Shown in pieces: positions 53,013-63,470 of a stretch of DNA of 64,000 bases. The position numbers were made by a program, and so were the translations under genes. Below the pieces are notes generated by a model. That model had not been told where the DNA came from. It saw only the letters and a program-made list of their open reading frames with translations, and searched no databases. This stretch comes from Pseudoips prasinana (Eukaryota; Arthropoda; Insecta; Lepidoptera; Nolidae), in contig OX621253.1 in NCBI GenBank assembly GCA_951640165.1, forward strand, positions 15,208,001-15,272,000, read 5' to 3'. Position 1 is the stretch's first letter. Every line of letters begins with the position of its first letter.

Positions 53013-53270
53013 ATAATAATATCCTGGGACATTATTCACACACGGCCATCTGATCCAAAACTAAGCAGAGCTTGAACTATGGAAACCAGATAACTGATAT
53101 ACTACATACACTACTTTTCTTTTACAGATATATACTTATATAGGAAAAAGACATACAGACTCAAGACAAACAGACATATTCATGCACACAAATATCTCTC
53201 CTGGGTGGAAATTGAACCCAAAGGCAAGTATTTTACTTTATTAGTACCTACCAACTACGCCAACCCAACC
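53013..53270 (-). repeat. SINE family 1 copy
   Basis: The left tail ATAATATCCTGGGACATTAT and middle blocks are well preserved. The tRNA-like head at the right is damaged by an insertion around AAGTATTTTACTTTATTAG. Confidence 0.85.
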
Positions 53271-54104
53271 ACATGCGATACACACATACAATAAAAATTC
53301 AGTAAAAATAAAACGTCGTATAGTTTCAGACCTGGCTAAGCTAAAAAAAGATATCGCAAGTGAAGACAAAGTTTATCAGATAGAAGCGTTAGTTTCATTG
53401 ATGGTATCATTTTTATTCGTAGTCTACGCCACGGCTTATCTGGAGTGAATGACCTTCAGACTTAACCTTGGGCCCCATCCAACTTGTCTGACTTGAAAAC
53501 ACATTTGAAATCTCTAACCCGTAATAAGTTTGACCATTAAATATATCTTGGAGAAGAGGCAATAACGTTACTTATTGGAGAAAAGAGACAATCCTTTACG
53601 AGTGAGGGTACCCTTATTAACTTAAATAAGGGTTCCGTTCTTTAAAAGTAACAATGAAGGTACAATACTGATTACTCTTGTGGCTTCAATTGTTTCGTGT
53701 ATCATTTCTGTGTTACGTAATATTAACTTTTCGTTATAAGAACCGGTTTGAATAACCTTTATATGGAACTATTTTGAAAATATTCCTTATTGAATGGATA
53801 ACAACGATCAAGAACAATATACAGTCAAATGAAGTCGCAAATTTAGGAGGACAAATTTAAATAAAATTGGCGGCAAAACTGCTTAGTAATTTAATAGGTA
53901 GGTAAAGGCCTAAGTGATTAATTTGTAAAAAGTTTCAGAAGGCACGTTAATACATATGTTGCTATCGGCTGTAACCTTTAGAATTCATGCATTAAAAGAC
54001 CTTTGAGACATATTTGCTTAAATTTTGGGATTTAGAGAAATAATCTCTGTGTCGCGTTTACAAACATGTAATAGTCGGACACAAATTACATCCATATGCA
54101 TACA
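53271..54104. other. AT-rich stretch with a SINE scrap
   Basis: No gene is supported. 54040-54095 (TCTCTGTGTCGCGTTTACAA, CGGACACAAATTACATCCA) is a fragment of SINE family 2. Confidence 0.45.
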
Positions 54105-54470
54105 AAATAAGTAACTCTTTTACGGGGCAATGTATAAGATTCTATAGCAAACTTACCAATGATAATAGAGAACTGTCTACGAATAAGTTTAAAAGAATTA
54201 TTAAAGCCAAATATTTTAATTTTATATAAATTATATTACAATAATTTCTGATTATTCAAGTAACAAATGTGCTTGAGATTGAGTTGTTCTAAGTCAACAC
54301 ACATAAAAAACTAATCTTAAGTATATTTTATTCTAAAAAAGGATACCTATTGAGTCTTTTGTCAGTGTTTCTCAGTAAGTAGTTGACACGTCATGCACTG
54401 CACGGTAGGGTAAAAAATATGACGACTCCACATAAATATATTATTTTTACGGAATTCTTACTTTTATTCT
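54105..54470 (+). pseudogene. Jockey-type LINE relic: ORF end and 3' UTR
   Basis: It starts ACTCTTTTACGGGGCAATGT (reads as L.GQC on one frame), then AGATTCTATAGCAAACTTAC and CTGATTATTCAAGTAACAAA, and the 3' UTR CAGTGTTTCTCAGTAAGTAG to TTTTTACGGAATTCTTAC. It is colinear with 14480-14937 and lacks all catalytic sequence. Confidence 0.8.
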
Positions 54471-55904
54471 ACTAAACCTCACATTCGCATTTATAATAGT
54501 TAAGATGTTTGTTACTCTTTTACGTTTAAATACTTTCCGATCAGCATGACATTTTGCACATTCATGTCAAAGGTACAGAAAAGGCATACTGTTCTCTTTA
54601 ATCCGGAAAAAATATGTTCCCGGGGGAAATTATGAGCCGCGAACACACATAAAACATAAACAGTTAAAAAAGTTTGAAGTTCTCCTTAAAATATAAATTC
54701 ACTTTTATACTTTCATTTCAAACGCTTGGATTCAATTCGCAATATTAAAATATGCAGTTCACCGTCGAATTTCCTACAGAGTTATGGTAATAAGCACGAT
54801 CTTTCGAGCACTGCATAAAATTGCTATAAGAGCATAAAATTGCATAAAATCTGAACCAAGACTTACCGAACACACAAAACAAGTATTCAGCGCATATTTG
54901 GTCGCACGCTTCACGCTTTATAAGATAATGCAAACATTGTACCTACGCTTGGAACATTGGAACATTCACAATTCGTACATGTGTGGCTTCGGACATTAAA
55001 TTAGATCATGGTACGTTCAGGTAATGAATAATGTACGATGTTGTGGCAACCCTATATTCTGGAAGCATCGAAAGCGAAAATACGCTTTGGATGCCTCCAC
55101 AATATAAGGTGACAATGAACTGAATTCAAGGATGCCAAATTTTGAGTACCTACGGTTTAATGAAAATTTAAACGTAATCAACATACTTATTGAAGTGTCA
55201 GTTCGTAAAAATAATATAAACGATACTATTAACGAAAATCCAACGATTAAAATTGTTGTATGTCTGTCTGTTTGTTCCGGCTAATCTTCGCAACTGATTG
55301 TGGAAATTTTACTGGTAGATCTTATGTTATAAGGAGTAATGTAGTGTATAGAAAATAACATAGGCGACCTTTCACCAAAACAAATCGATTATAAAGAAAA
55401 GTGCAAGTGTCAAATTATATAAATTGACTTTTTTTGTGACTGACAAAAATAACTTAATATCTATAATTTGATTTGACTCAAGCGGTAATATGTTAAAGCC
55501 ATCAGATACTAATATGTCAAGAGATGGCACAATTTAATTTAAGTACAGGCCATGAGAGCCAAACTCATACTTGGTGTACGAATAAGAATCTATTCCTACA
55601 TCTTTCATAATCCGATGTTCTAGTAAGCACGGCTGGAGAGTGTTCAAGTCTTTAAATGCTCTCCGAAGTATACCAGTGTAACAACTTCATTTTCCTGACG
55701 TTTTGTACGAAATAAATTATTAGTAAACGTTTAGTACCATAATAGTTACATGTTTTTGCCGTACCTTTGATTTAACCTGGAACATCTATAATGCTGCACT
55801 CGCTACCACTAGAAGAGACTGTTATATCTTTTTGAATTTATCACTCCTGGTTTCTCTACTTTTTGTAAAACATAGTTCCTACATTGGAATTTTAATTTTA
55901 CTTA
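54471..55904. other. AT-rich stretch with Helitron-like scraps
   Basis: TTGTTACTCTTTTACGTTTA near 54510 and TGTATGTCTGTCTGTTTGTT near 55257 resemble Helitron 5' parts. No CTAG end is attached. Otherwise nothing is recognised. Confidence 0.4.
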
Positions 55905-56262
55905 CTTATTGGAAAGGGCTATGCTTGGAGTTTCCCTGCGAGATCGAATCAGAAATGTTGAGATCCGCAGGCGAACCAAAGTAACCGACATAGCCGTAAG
56001 AATTGCTTAGCTGAAGTGGCAGTGGGCAGGGCACATAACTCGTTGAGCCGCCGGTCGCTGGGGCAGAAAGGTTCTCGAGTGGCGACCACGAACCGGAAGA
56101 CGCAGCGTGGGCAGGCCTCCTACAAGATGGACCGATGATCTTGTGCGGGGCGCTGGAAATCGCTGGATGCGGATAGCGCAAGACCGGCTATTGTGGAGAT
56201 CTTTGGGGGAGGCCTTTGTCCAGCAGTAGACGTCTTTCAGCTGATATGATGATGATGATGAT
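55905..56262 (+). pseudogene. RTE-type LINE C-terminal fragment
   Basis: Plus-strand reading: MLGVSLRDRIRN, EIRRRTKVTDIAVRI, a stop, LKWQWAGHITR, then after a break VLEWRPRTGRRS, GRPPTRWTDDLVRGAG and a TGGATGCGGATAGCGCAAGA block. It ends GCTGATATGATGATGATGAT. The coding text is colinear with 50415-50850 in the opposite orientation. Confidence 0.85.
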
Positions 56263-56344
56263 TGGACTACCAGAAATTTAGTACTAAAGTAATACTTTTA
56301 TGTTCTTCATCAGTTATCAGAACTATGTTGTCTACTTAATGTCA

Positions 56345-56575
56345 TTTCAATGGCTCGTTCGTCTACTGGTAGGTGTTTAACCACAGATATTGAGGTGCTG
56401 GGTTAAATAATAATTTAAAAAAAGTGAAATTGCGATTTTTCTTAAAGTTCTCAGTATGAGCCCGGAGAGCGCGTAAAGCCGGCGGTCCTGTACCCTGAAT
56501 CATTCCGGTCGTGACGGCTACCGTAAGAACATAAAAGTCTATATGGAGACTGGCTGCTACGGCCCAAATTCAACC
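56345..56575 (+). repeat. SINE family 3, diverged copy
   Basis: CTCGTTCGTCTACTGGTAGG (A-box side), AGAGCGCGTAAAGCCGGCGG and TGGCTGCTACGGCCCAAATT follow the family 3 order. The B-box is lost. Confidence 0.7.
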
Positions 56576-56640
56576 AAGAAAACATATTTAAAACATACAC
56601 ATAAACATAAACATATTAATACATACATACATACATAGAC

Positions 56641-57010
56641 TCACGCCTGTTTCCCAGAGGGGTAGGCAGAGACAACGGATTTCCATTCGTCACGATCTTT
56701 GCACACGTCTTTTGCCTCGATTAATGTCATTATATTCTTCATACATGCTCGCCGGTTTAGGGTACTTCTGACCTGTCCTTTCTTGAGAACATCTCCGATT
56801 TGGTCAGAGAATGTTCGACGAGGTCTTCCCCTTGCGGTTGTTCCATTCACACAGGCCAGGTATACTTCTTTGGTCAATCTTCTTTCATCATCCTTTCTAA
56901 ATGACCAAACCATCTCAGCATTCCTTTTTCAATCTTTGTGACTACATCCTCTTTCACACCACAACGCCAGTACACCAGTATTTCGAATTCTGTCTCTCAA
57001 AGTCACACCA
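56641..57010 (-). pseudogene. LINE C-terminal fragment (GRPRRTF type)
   Basis: Minus-strand ORF 56913-56641 reads [20 protein letters not shown], then [40 protein letters not shown] and [14 protein letters not shown] before a stop. Upstream, with a frameshift, the text is [20 protein letters not shown]. It resembles the closing part of RT proteins with a WFGH motif followed by a GRP.RT motif. A copy with stops lies at 49705-49805 (plus). The catalytic part is absent. Confidence 0.7.
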
Positions 57011-57084
57011 CCTTTAAAAAATGCACCGTGCTTTATTCAAAATAAGGCCACTTACTAATACTTTCACACTCATATATATTTTTT

Positions 57085-57290
57085 AAAGACAACGCCCGCA
57101 ATAGGTAATCTTATCCCTGTGTCGCGGGGTTCTTTACAAAAATATTATAGACGGACAAAATTTACATCTAGACTCAGAAAAACTATTTATGAGCCAACAA
57201 ATAGTTTGCGCGGGACTCAAACCCGCGACACGAAGTGGCGAGGCGACTGCCTTAGCCGCTGCGCCACACGTGCAGTCAAATATTATATTC
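57085..57290 (-). repeat. SINE family 2, nearly full length
   Basis: The minus-strand tRNA-like head lies at the right (GCACGTGTGGCGCAGCGG, B-box arm GGGTTTGAGTCCCGCG). The body and a CCCTGTGTCGCGGGG stem block are at the left, ending in ACAACGCCCGC. Confidence 0.85.
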
Positions 57291-57371
57291 AAGGTGTAAA
57301 ATAAATAGTGGAGTAAACTTAAGAACCACTATCTGTATAAGAATACAAGTTTGTGAATATAAATATTTTTA

Positions 57372-57390
57372 CCCCCCCCCCCCCCCCCCC
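57372..57390. repeat. C19 homopolymer
   Basis: There are nineteen consecutive C. This is long enough to be a sequencing or assembly risk. Confidence 0.9.
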
Positions 57391-58624
57391 ATACAAAATG
57401 CATCAGCTGATAGTTGTTGTTGTATGGGAAGTCAATCTTTTTTTCTGTTGCATTGTTAAATGAATCTCCTTGAGTTACGTCGACTATTTTGTTACATCCT
57501 GTATATTACTTTTAAATGTAATATAGCTTAATTAGCTGTTTAACATTTGTATACCCGTATATCTGGTTAGACATGTGGACCCTATTTAATTCTAAGACGT
57601 GTATAATTACCATGTTTAATGCAAATAAAATTATCTTATCTTATCTAATCTATCTGTAGGTACTCAATCTACAGTCTCGATTTTACTAGACTTAGTAACA
57701 GTAAAAAATAGTTTATTTATATGGGTGAGTCTGTGTTAAATCTTGGCTATTTGTGGTATTGTCGTATGACAAAAAGGTCTCGTTTTCCTTTCCAAGACTA
57801 CCATTTGGAGCATGGCCCCTTTCAGGCCGTAACACTTTTTTATTCGCGGGATTACGACGCCAGTAAAATGTAAAGTGATTCCGTTTTTCTCGACACGGTG
57901 TGTCGTGTTAGTCCCTACATTGGTATGAATTGTTTGAACTATATTTTAGATTTAAGTATGTGTGTTGGAATTGGAATTTGAATAATATACAGAGTGTACG
58001 CAATTTATGACAACCCTCCAAATCCTTTTTTGCTACTCATTTCAAAATCTAATATCTTAATTCGGCAGATCGATATAATGCTAAAAAAGAAGAAAAGAAG
58101 TAGAGGAAATAATTTATGTCTAATGTCCATAGAATAGATAATTTTTTTGTAATTACTGATTTCATTTATTTTAAACTAATAATTTCCATTTAAAAAATGT
58201 CGGTTCACAAACAATTAACAAAAAAAACACGCACGCGTATTTATAATTTTCTACTTCGGAAGACGATTTAAAAAATATCAAATATTTTCTTTTAATTTGT
58301 CATCCGTTTTTGAGTTACTTATGATCTAATAACAACTCTGGACAAGCAATATGGACCACGAACACTAATGACCCCAAATCCTATGGATATAAAAAAGTTC
58401 AGTGTATGAAATTTATTACTGTGCTCGTAATTAAAGTTCCGTATCAACATAATAAAAAGAACCCATACGGTGCGATTCGGTCTTCTAATCCGTCTTCTAC
58501 TATATCAGTATCTACGAATTGCAATTTCCAATGGTTTTAAATTGCTTACCCACCCGGATTGCCAATTACTATAAAATATGTTTATTGTTGTTACAAAAAA
58601 GTAGTTCAATTTCAATGTATACAT
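57391..58624. other. AT-rich stretch without recognisable features
   Basis: No ORF with a domain or repeat match was seen. Confidence 0.4.
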
Positions 58625-59059
58625 CATCAAAAAAAAATCAAAAAGCCATTTATTCCGTTAAAATAATACATTTGTGTGGAATCGTCAATTTTTTTCACCC
58701 TACCGTGCATGACGTGGCAGCTACTGAGAAACACTGCCACAAAACTGAGTAGGAATACTTTTCTTTTAATATTTTTTCTTATATAAAATTACATTGTATT
58801 TATTACACATGTGTTAATTTAGAGCGACTGAATCCCAAGCTGTTTTGTCACTTAAATAATCAGAAGTTTTGTAGTAAGCCCTGCTACACAATTTGGCTTT
58901 TATAATTCTTTTAAACTATTCAATTAAAATATTCAATTCATAGACAGTTCTCGAATATCACTGGGAAGTTTGTCATAGAATCTTATACATTGCCCCATAA
59001 AAGAGTTACTTACTTTGTGGAGACGGGTGGTATGTAACACAAAGTGCTTATATCTAGTA

Positions 59060-60315
59060 CTAGCTGGTGCCCGCGACTTTGTCCGCGACAATTTTGAATG
59101 ATGACCAATGTAACTACTTATTACTTAAGCTTAATCTAAAAAATATAACTTTTAAAACAAATAAGCAATATAAATTGAATAAAACCTAACCTATAAATAA
59201 CCTTACTAAGAAATAAATGAAAAACTACTTTGCTACTGTTATTTACAAAAAGGACCCGATATCATTACGCAAAAATCAAAGAATACATATCAATTGTCCT
59301 TAAGTATAGTCAGTAAGTTAAATAAAGTAAAATAAAATAACTACCCAAAAATCCTGAAATATATATTTTTAATTTTTAACTGAAATTCTAAGTACCAATT
59401 TTCATGCGTTTAACTTAAAACGTTTCACATTTTTCATACAAACTTACATCCCCAATTTTACACCCTTGGGGGTGGAATTTTCAAAAACCCCTTCTTTAGT
59501 GGATGCCTACGTCATAAAAGGTACCTTCTGTCAAAATGTCAAGTCTTTAACTCCAGCCGTTTAGGCTGTGCGTTGATATGTCAGTCAGTATAAACTTACA
59601 TCACCTATTTTAAGCCCTTCGGGGTGGAATTTTCAAAAATCCTGGAATACATAATTTTATTTTTAACTGAAAGTTCAAATACCAATTTTCATGGTTTTAA
59701 CTTCAAAAAAGTCGCATTTTTTAATATAAACTTACATGCCCTATTTTACGCCCTAAGGGGTGGAATTCCCAAAAATCCTGAAATATATATTTTTAATTTT
59801 TAACTGAAATGCTTAATACCAATTTTCATGCGTTTAACTTAAAAATTATCACATTTTTCATACAAACTTACACCCCCTATTTTACGCTCTTGGGGCTGGA
59901 ATTTCCAAAAATGCTGAAATATATATTTTTTATTTTTAACTAAAAGGCCAAATACCAATTTTCATGCGTTTAACTTAAAAATTGTCACATTTTCCATACA
60001 AACTTACATCCCCTATTTTTCGCCCTTGGGGGTGGAATTTCCAAAAACCCTGAAATACGTGATTTTTTATTTTTAACTGGAAGGCCAAATACCAATTTTT
60101 ATACCTTAAACTTCAAAAACGGCAAAGTTTCATACTAACTTAGCGCCCCTGTTTTACCCCCTTAGGGGTTGAATTTCGAAAAATCCTTCCTTATTCCTTG
60201 TCTACATTATAAAACAAACATTTGTGCAAAATTTCAGCTTTCTAGATCCAAGGGTTTGGGCTGGGCGTTGATGAGTCAGTCAGTCAGTCAGGACTTGTCT
60301 TTTTATTTATATAGA
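59060..60315 (-). mobile_element. 1.26-kb Helitron with internal repeats
   Basis: On the minus strand it starts TCTATATAAATAAAAAGACA (60315) and ends CTAG (59060). The final hairpin is GTCGCGGACAAAGTCGCG, followed by GGCACCAG. Flanks are A and T. No Rep/helicase ORF is seen. The interior has about six units of 130-160 bp between 59380 and 60190. Landmarks of each unit are GGTGGAATTTCCAAAAA, CCTGAAATATATATTTTTAA and ACCAATTTTCATGCGTTTAA. Confidence 0.85.
59380..60190. repeat. About six tandem-like 130-160 bp units in the Helitron
   Basis: The GGTGGAATT-type word recurs at about 59470, 59630, 59760, 59894, 60031 and 60165 (here GGTTGAATT). The spacings are 160, 130, 134, 137 and 134. Each is followed by the CTGAAATAnAT and ACCAATTTT words, with decay at the ends. 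Confidence 0.8.
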
Positions 60316-60404
60316 TTTATATTATGAGTATCACTCCTTTTACAGAAGGAGTCTTTATATTTATGCATATAAATTAAATTGTCATATATATACTGACATG
60401 CTAC

Positions 60405-60455
60405 AGTCATCAGCCTGATATCGTCTACTGCTGGACATAAGCAGGTTTCTATAAC
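60405..60455 (-). repeat. RTE-type LINE end scrap
   Basis: GTCATCAGCCTGATATCGTC and TACTGCTGGACATAAGC resemble the minus-strand RTE 3' end. Confidence 0.5.
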
Positions 60456-60526
60456 GTCACATGTGAGTGGTGCGACCGCAGTTAGGTGGTAGTTAATACA
60501 ATGGAGGTGCTGCTGCCCAACTACCT

Positions 60527-60708
60527 GTGTCTCTAGCACGAGTTCCTGCAGTTAACTTACTCGATCACACGTACAGTTTCGTCCCATACATTGAGCACCA
60601 GAGTTTTAGTTCTTAATAGTTTCCGCGAGAGGCGCTGGTGCTCAATGTATGGGAGAAACTGTACGTGTGATCGAGTAAGTAAACTGGAGGAACTCGTGCT
60701 AGAGGCAC
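60527..60708. repeat. Long inverted repeat, 75-bp arms
   Basis: Left 60527-60601 and right 60634-60708 are inverted copies with about five differences (shared words CTGGTGCTCAATGTATGGGA, AAACTGTACGTGTGATCGAG, AACTCGTGCTAGAG). The spacer is about 32 bases. It has no ORF of its own and its class is unknown. Confidence 0.85.
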
Positions 60709-60871
60709 TGATGTATCCCTTAGTCGCCTTTTACGACACTTACAGGATGGTATGGGGTGGCCCTGTAATTCTTTCTGGGCCGGGAACCCCACTTCTTACC
60801 GCCACATACTTCAATGTATAATATGGGGTGAAGTTCTATCGTATACCAAAACCGTCTTATTTAAATACCTT

Positions 60872-61157
60872 TTGGAACGAAGTTCCTTATCGCGCGTTGT
60901 GAAAGGGGGCTAGACGGAAAAAAATCTTACGAAAAGTTGTCACGACACTTTTTGCAGCTGTGCGGCGTGCCCATGTTTCTCTGTCTGTCTCTCTCTCTCT
61001 TATAGAAAGCAAGCCAGATATTTTCATTTCTATTTCGCATTGAACAGTGTGGTGTCGCGACGATTATTTTTGTTGAGTGTATACAGGTTTTTTGTACATA
61101 ATAAATAATAAGAAATAACTTCGTGCCACCCGGGTGTCACTTGACACCTCTCAAGTA
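60872..61157 (+). repeat. Dispersed repeat, pair of 12012-12390
   Basis: It has the same start (TTGGAACGAAGTTCCTTATC) and end region (CCTCTCAAG) as the 12012 copy. Near its right end is GGTGTCACTTGACACC, a perfect small hairpin that the other copy has partly lost. Confidence 0.8.
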
Positions 61158-61567
61158 TTTTTCAATGTATAAAGGCACCTGGCACACATTCCGCCTACCT
61201 AATGCTCTTAATCGAAATCCTTGTAAATGTGTTTTGCAACCATTGCTAAAAATGTTTAAATGGAATTTTATTTAAAATAAATTGAAAGTAACCAATTGAA
61301 AAGGAAAAAATATCCTTCTTTTTCACTTTTCAATTCAAGCGAGCGGAACTGCATACAGGTGCAAGAATTTAACATAGTCTTAGAATTTATTTCTAATGTA
61401 TTAAGTAAATCTCGTTTTAAACGAACGAACGGTACTGGTTTTTTTTAAATATAGTCACTTAACTCCATGCCTAGTTAATATTTTCATTCGTTTTTTCCAA
61501 CAACCTATAACAAACCACAAACAAATACAATTAACTAGCAACTACATACCACAGTAGTAAGCTTTTT
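61158..61567. other. AT-rich stretch without recognisable features
   Basis: Nothing supported is visible here. Confidence 0.4.
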
Positions 61568-61765
61568 GACTGCACGTGTGGCGCAGCGGCTAAGACAGTC
61601 GCTTCGCCGCTTCGTGTCACGGGTTCGAGTCCCTCGCCGGACAACTATTTGTGTGACTCATAAATTGTTGTTCTGAGTCTGGATGTATGATATGTTGTTT
61701 GTAAAGTACCCCGCGACACGGGGATTAGGTTCCCTAGTGCGGGCGCTGTCTTTGTAAAAAAAACA
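61568..61765 (+). repeat. SINE family 2, nearly full length
   Basis: The head has GCACGTGTGGCGCAGCGG and GGGTTCGAGTCCCTCG, the body has TTGTTCTGAGTCTGGATG and CCCCGCGACACGGGG, and the tail is GTCTTTGTAAAAAAAAC. The tRNA part is close to a real tRNA, but it is fused to the SINE body found at 57085 and 49240. Confidence 0.85.
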
Positions 61766-61874
61766 CACCACTCTGTGAAATCAATATGTGCTGAGATATT
61801 ATTATATCCGATTAGGTATGACATGACAATATTGAAGAAGCGAGCATATTATTTTCTTTATAACTAGCAACGTA

Positions 61875-63470
61875 TACACACATCAACACAATCTAGGGAT
61901 ATTGAACATTTCATTGATTATCTAGAAAACTATAAACATTTTGTTATGACTGTAAATGGAAGAATTAAAGATAATTTCATGGCCGATATTTAAACATTAA
62001 CAACACGATGCGATTTTGTTTTTCTAATTAATAAAAGTCTTAAATTAATTAAGCCATAGAAAATTACTGAGTGAACAAAAACATTTTATTCTTATAAAAT
62101 TATTCAATCGAATTAAATGAATAAAAATCTTACCAAATCTGATAATCAGTAATCGGTATTTCCTCCTCTAACATTAATCACACAGCGGCAACGATTTTCC
62201 ATACTTAAAATTAAGGTGTCAATGTCTTGCTGGGGTATGCAGTCCCAAGTTCTTTTTAAATGTTCGAAAAGTTGTTCTTCTGTTGTCAAGTTGGGCGGAA
62301 AATCCCTCAATGCTCTTCGCTGTAACATGTCCCAGGCGTGTTCAATTGGGTTTAAGTCTGGCGACTGTGGAGGCCAATCTAATACCTGAACATCGTGTTC
62401 TCGAAGGGCGGCCCTCACCAGCCGCGCTGTATGGGAAGGTGCATTGTCATGCATGAGCTGAAATTCTTGCCCCGTTAGGGCCCTGAGCGGGACAATGACA
62501 CGTTCTACTACCTCCTCACGGTATCTATGGGCAGTCATGCTGCCCTGAATCCAAATGAGTTGGGTTCGTCCGCCGATTCGTATTCCTGCCCACACCATAA
62601 TTGTCCCGCCTTGGTAAGAGTGGACCTCCTGTGGATGTCGGAGACGGCTGACCCTGCCTGGAGTTCTCCAAACGCGTGTTCGTCTCGAATCTGGATGAAA
62701 TCCATAGCGGGACTCATCAGTGAACAGCACCAATGACCATTGTTGATCACTCCATGTCAAATGTTCTTGAGCCCATAAAAGTCGCCTACCGCGATTGCCA
62801 CGTCGCAGCGCTGGGACTCGTAGCGGTCTGCGAGCATGAAGACCAACTTCATGCAGCCTCCTTCGCACGGTTTGGTCGCTCACCAGCAGCTGCTGACCCT
62901 CCTGGAGCCTTTGCACTAGTTGCATCGCTGTGATATTGGGTAGTCTTCTGGCGGTCATTTGGAGAAATCGATCCTGTCTCTGAGTGGTAACACGATATCT
63001 ACCTGTGTGCCGTTCTGCCACATCTCCAGTAGCGCGATAACGTGACCACAGCCTGGATACCACATTTTGGCTTGTGCCCAGAGACTCAGCAACGACGCGT
63101 TGAATAGCACCGTTTTGTAACATGCCAACTGCCCGTAACATTTCATCTCGACTCAAATGATGGCGTGGCATGACGCTAAAAAGCTTACACAACCAATTGA
63201 GAAAAGAAAACAAAACAATTTATGAGGTTTTCTTCAATTAACACGCAAAAAAAATTTTAATGCAACTTCTTGAAATTAGATACAACTCAAGATTGCGCTG
63301 TGCTTTGCGTGTTTTCATTTGTTTCTCATTTTAATTTTTAAATTTTGAATAAAGAATAGACAAGGTTTAAATCTGTAAATAAACTTTTTAAGGAAACTAA
63401 ATAGGTTTTAAACAATAAAGCCATGTTTGATTTCAAAATAACGTATCCCTAGACTTTGTTGATGTGTGTA
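61875..63470 (-). mobile_element. Tc1-like transposon, apparently complete
   Basis: Ends are inverted repeats: left CACACATCAACACAATCTAG and right (reverse complement) CACACATCAACAAAGTCTAG, each continuing GGGATA. They match at 23 of 25 positions. TA lies at both outer edges, as expected for a Tc1/mariner target. The element is about 1.6 kb and carries one uninterrupted transposase ORF on the minus strand. Confidence 0.9.
62146..63171 (-). CDS. Tc1-like transposase, intact
   Basis: This 341-residue protein cuts and joins transposon ends in the nucleus. I prefer the start at MPRHHLSRDE (63171) because this matches the family length and N-terminus; an upstream in-frame ATG at 63213 would add 14 residues. 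Two helix-turn-helix regions are visible (about residues 10-46 and 78-111). Catalytic residues are D152 in FTDES, D242 in MHDNAPSH and E277 in SPDLNPIEH, 34 residues between the last two, which is the D,D34E pattern. The ORF has no stop or frameshift. Its sequence is GC-richer than its surroundings. Whether it is expressed cannot be seen. Confidence 0.93.
   Translation of the reverse strand: MPRHHLSRDEMLRAVGMLQNGAIQRVVAESLGTSQNVVSRLWSRYRATGDVAERHTGRYRVTTQRQDRFLQMTARRLPNITAMQLVQRLQEGQQLLVSDQTVRRRLHEVGLHARRPLRVPALRRGNRGRRLLWAQEHLTWSDQQWSLVLFTDESRYGFHPDSRRTRVWRTPGRVSRLRHPQEVHSYQGGTIMVWAGIRIGGRTQLIWIQGSMTAHRYREEVVERVIVPLRALTGQEFQLMHDNAPSHTARLVRAALREHDVQVLDWPPQSPDLNPIEHAWDMLQRRALRDFPPNLTTEEQLFEHLKRTWDCIPQQDIDTLILSMENRCRCVINVRGGNTDY

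Larger units (their letters stand above)
58625..60400 (-). pseudogene. Jockey-type LINE relic split by a Helitron
   Basis: 58625-59059 (3' UTR and ORF end, minus) and 60316-60400 (CQYIYDNLIYMHKYKDSFCK, RSDTHNI) are two pieces of one LINE C-terminus. When the Helitron at 59060-60315 is removed, the joint reads like the intact copy at 14440-14480 (ATATCTAGTATTTA). The catalytic part is absent. Confidence 0.85.

Noticed and set aside
54745..54933. 62-codon minus ORF with cysteines and phenylalanines
   Set aside because: No signal peptide, domain or repeat context; most likely chance.
59380..60190. CRISPR-like array
   Set aside because: The units are diverged, 130-160 bp long and sit inside a Helitron in an evidently eukaryotic genome; there are no short constant repeats with unique spacers.
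60591..60821. 76-codon ORF as a host gene
   Set aside because: It begins in the arm of an inverted repeat and shows no domain; the same DNA read in the other arm gives no matching protein.
61571..61645. Functional tRNA gene
   Set aside because: A-box and B-box words are good, but the unit is fused to a SINE body found in other copies, and the acceptor stem does not close.
62527..62933. ORFs overlapping the Tc1 transposase on other frames
   Set aside because: They overlap an intact D,D34E transposase and have no independent motifs.
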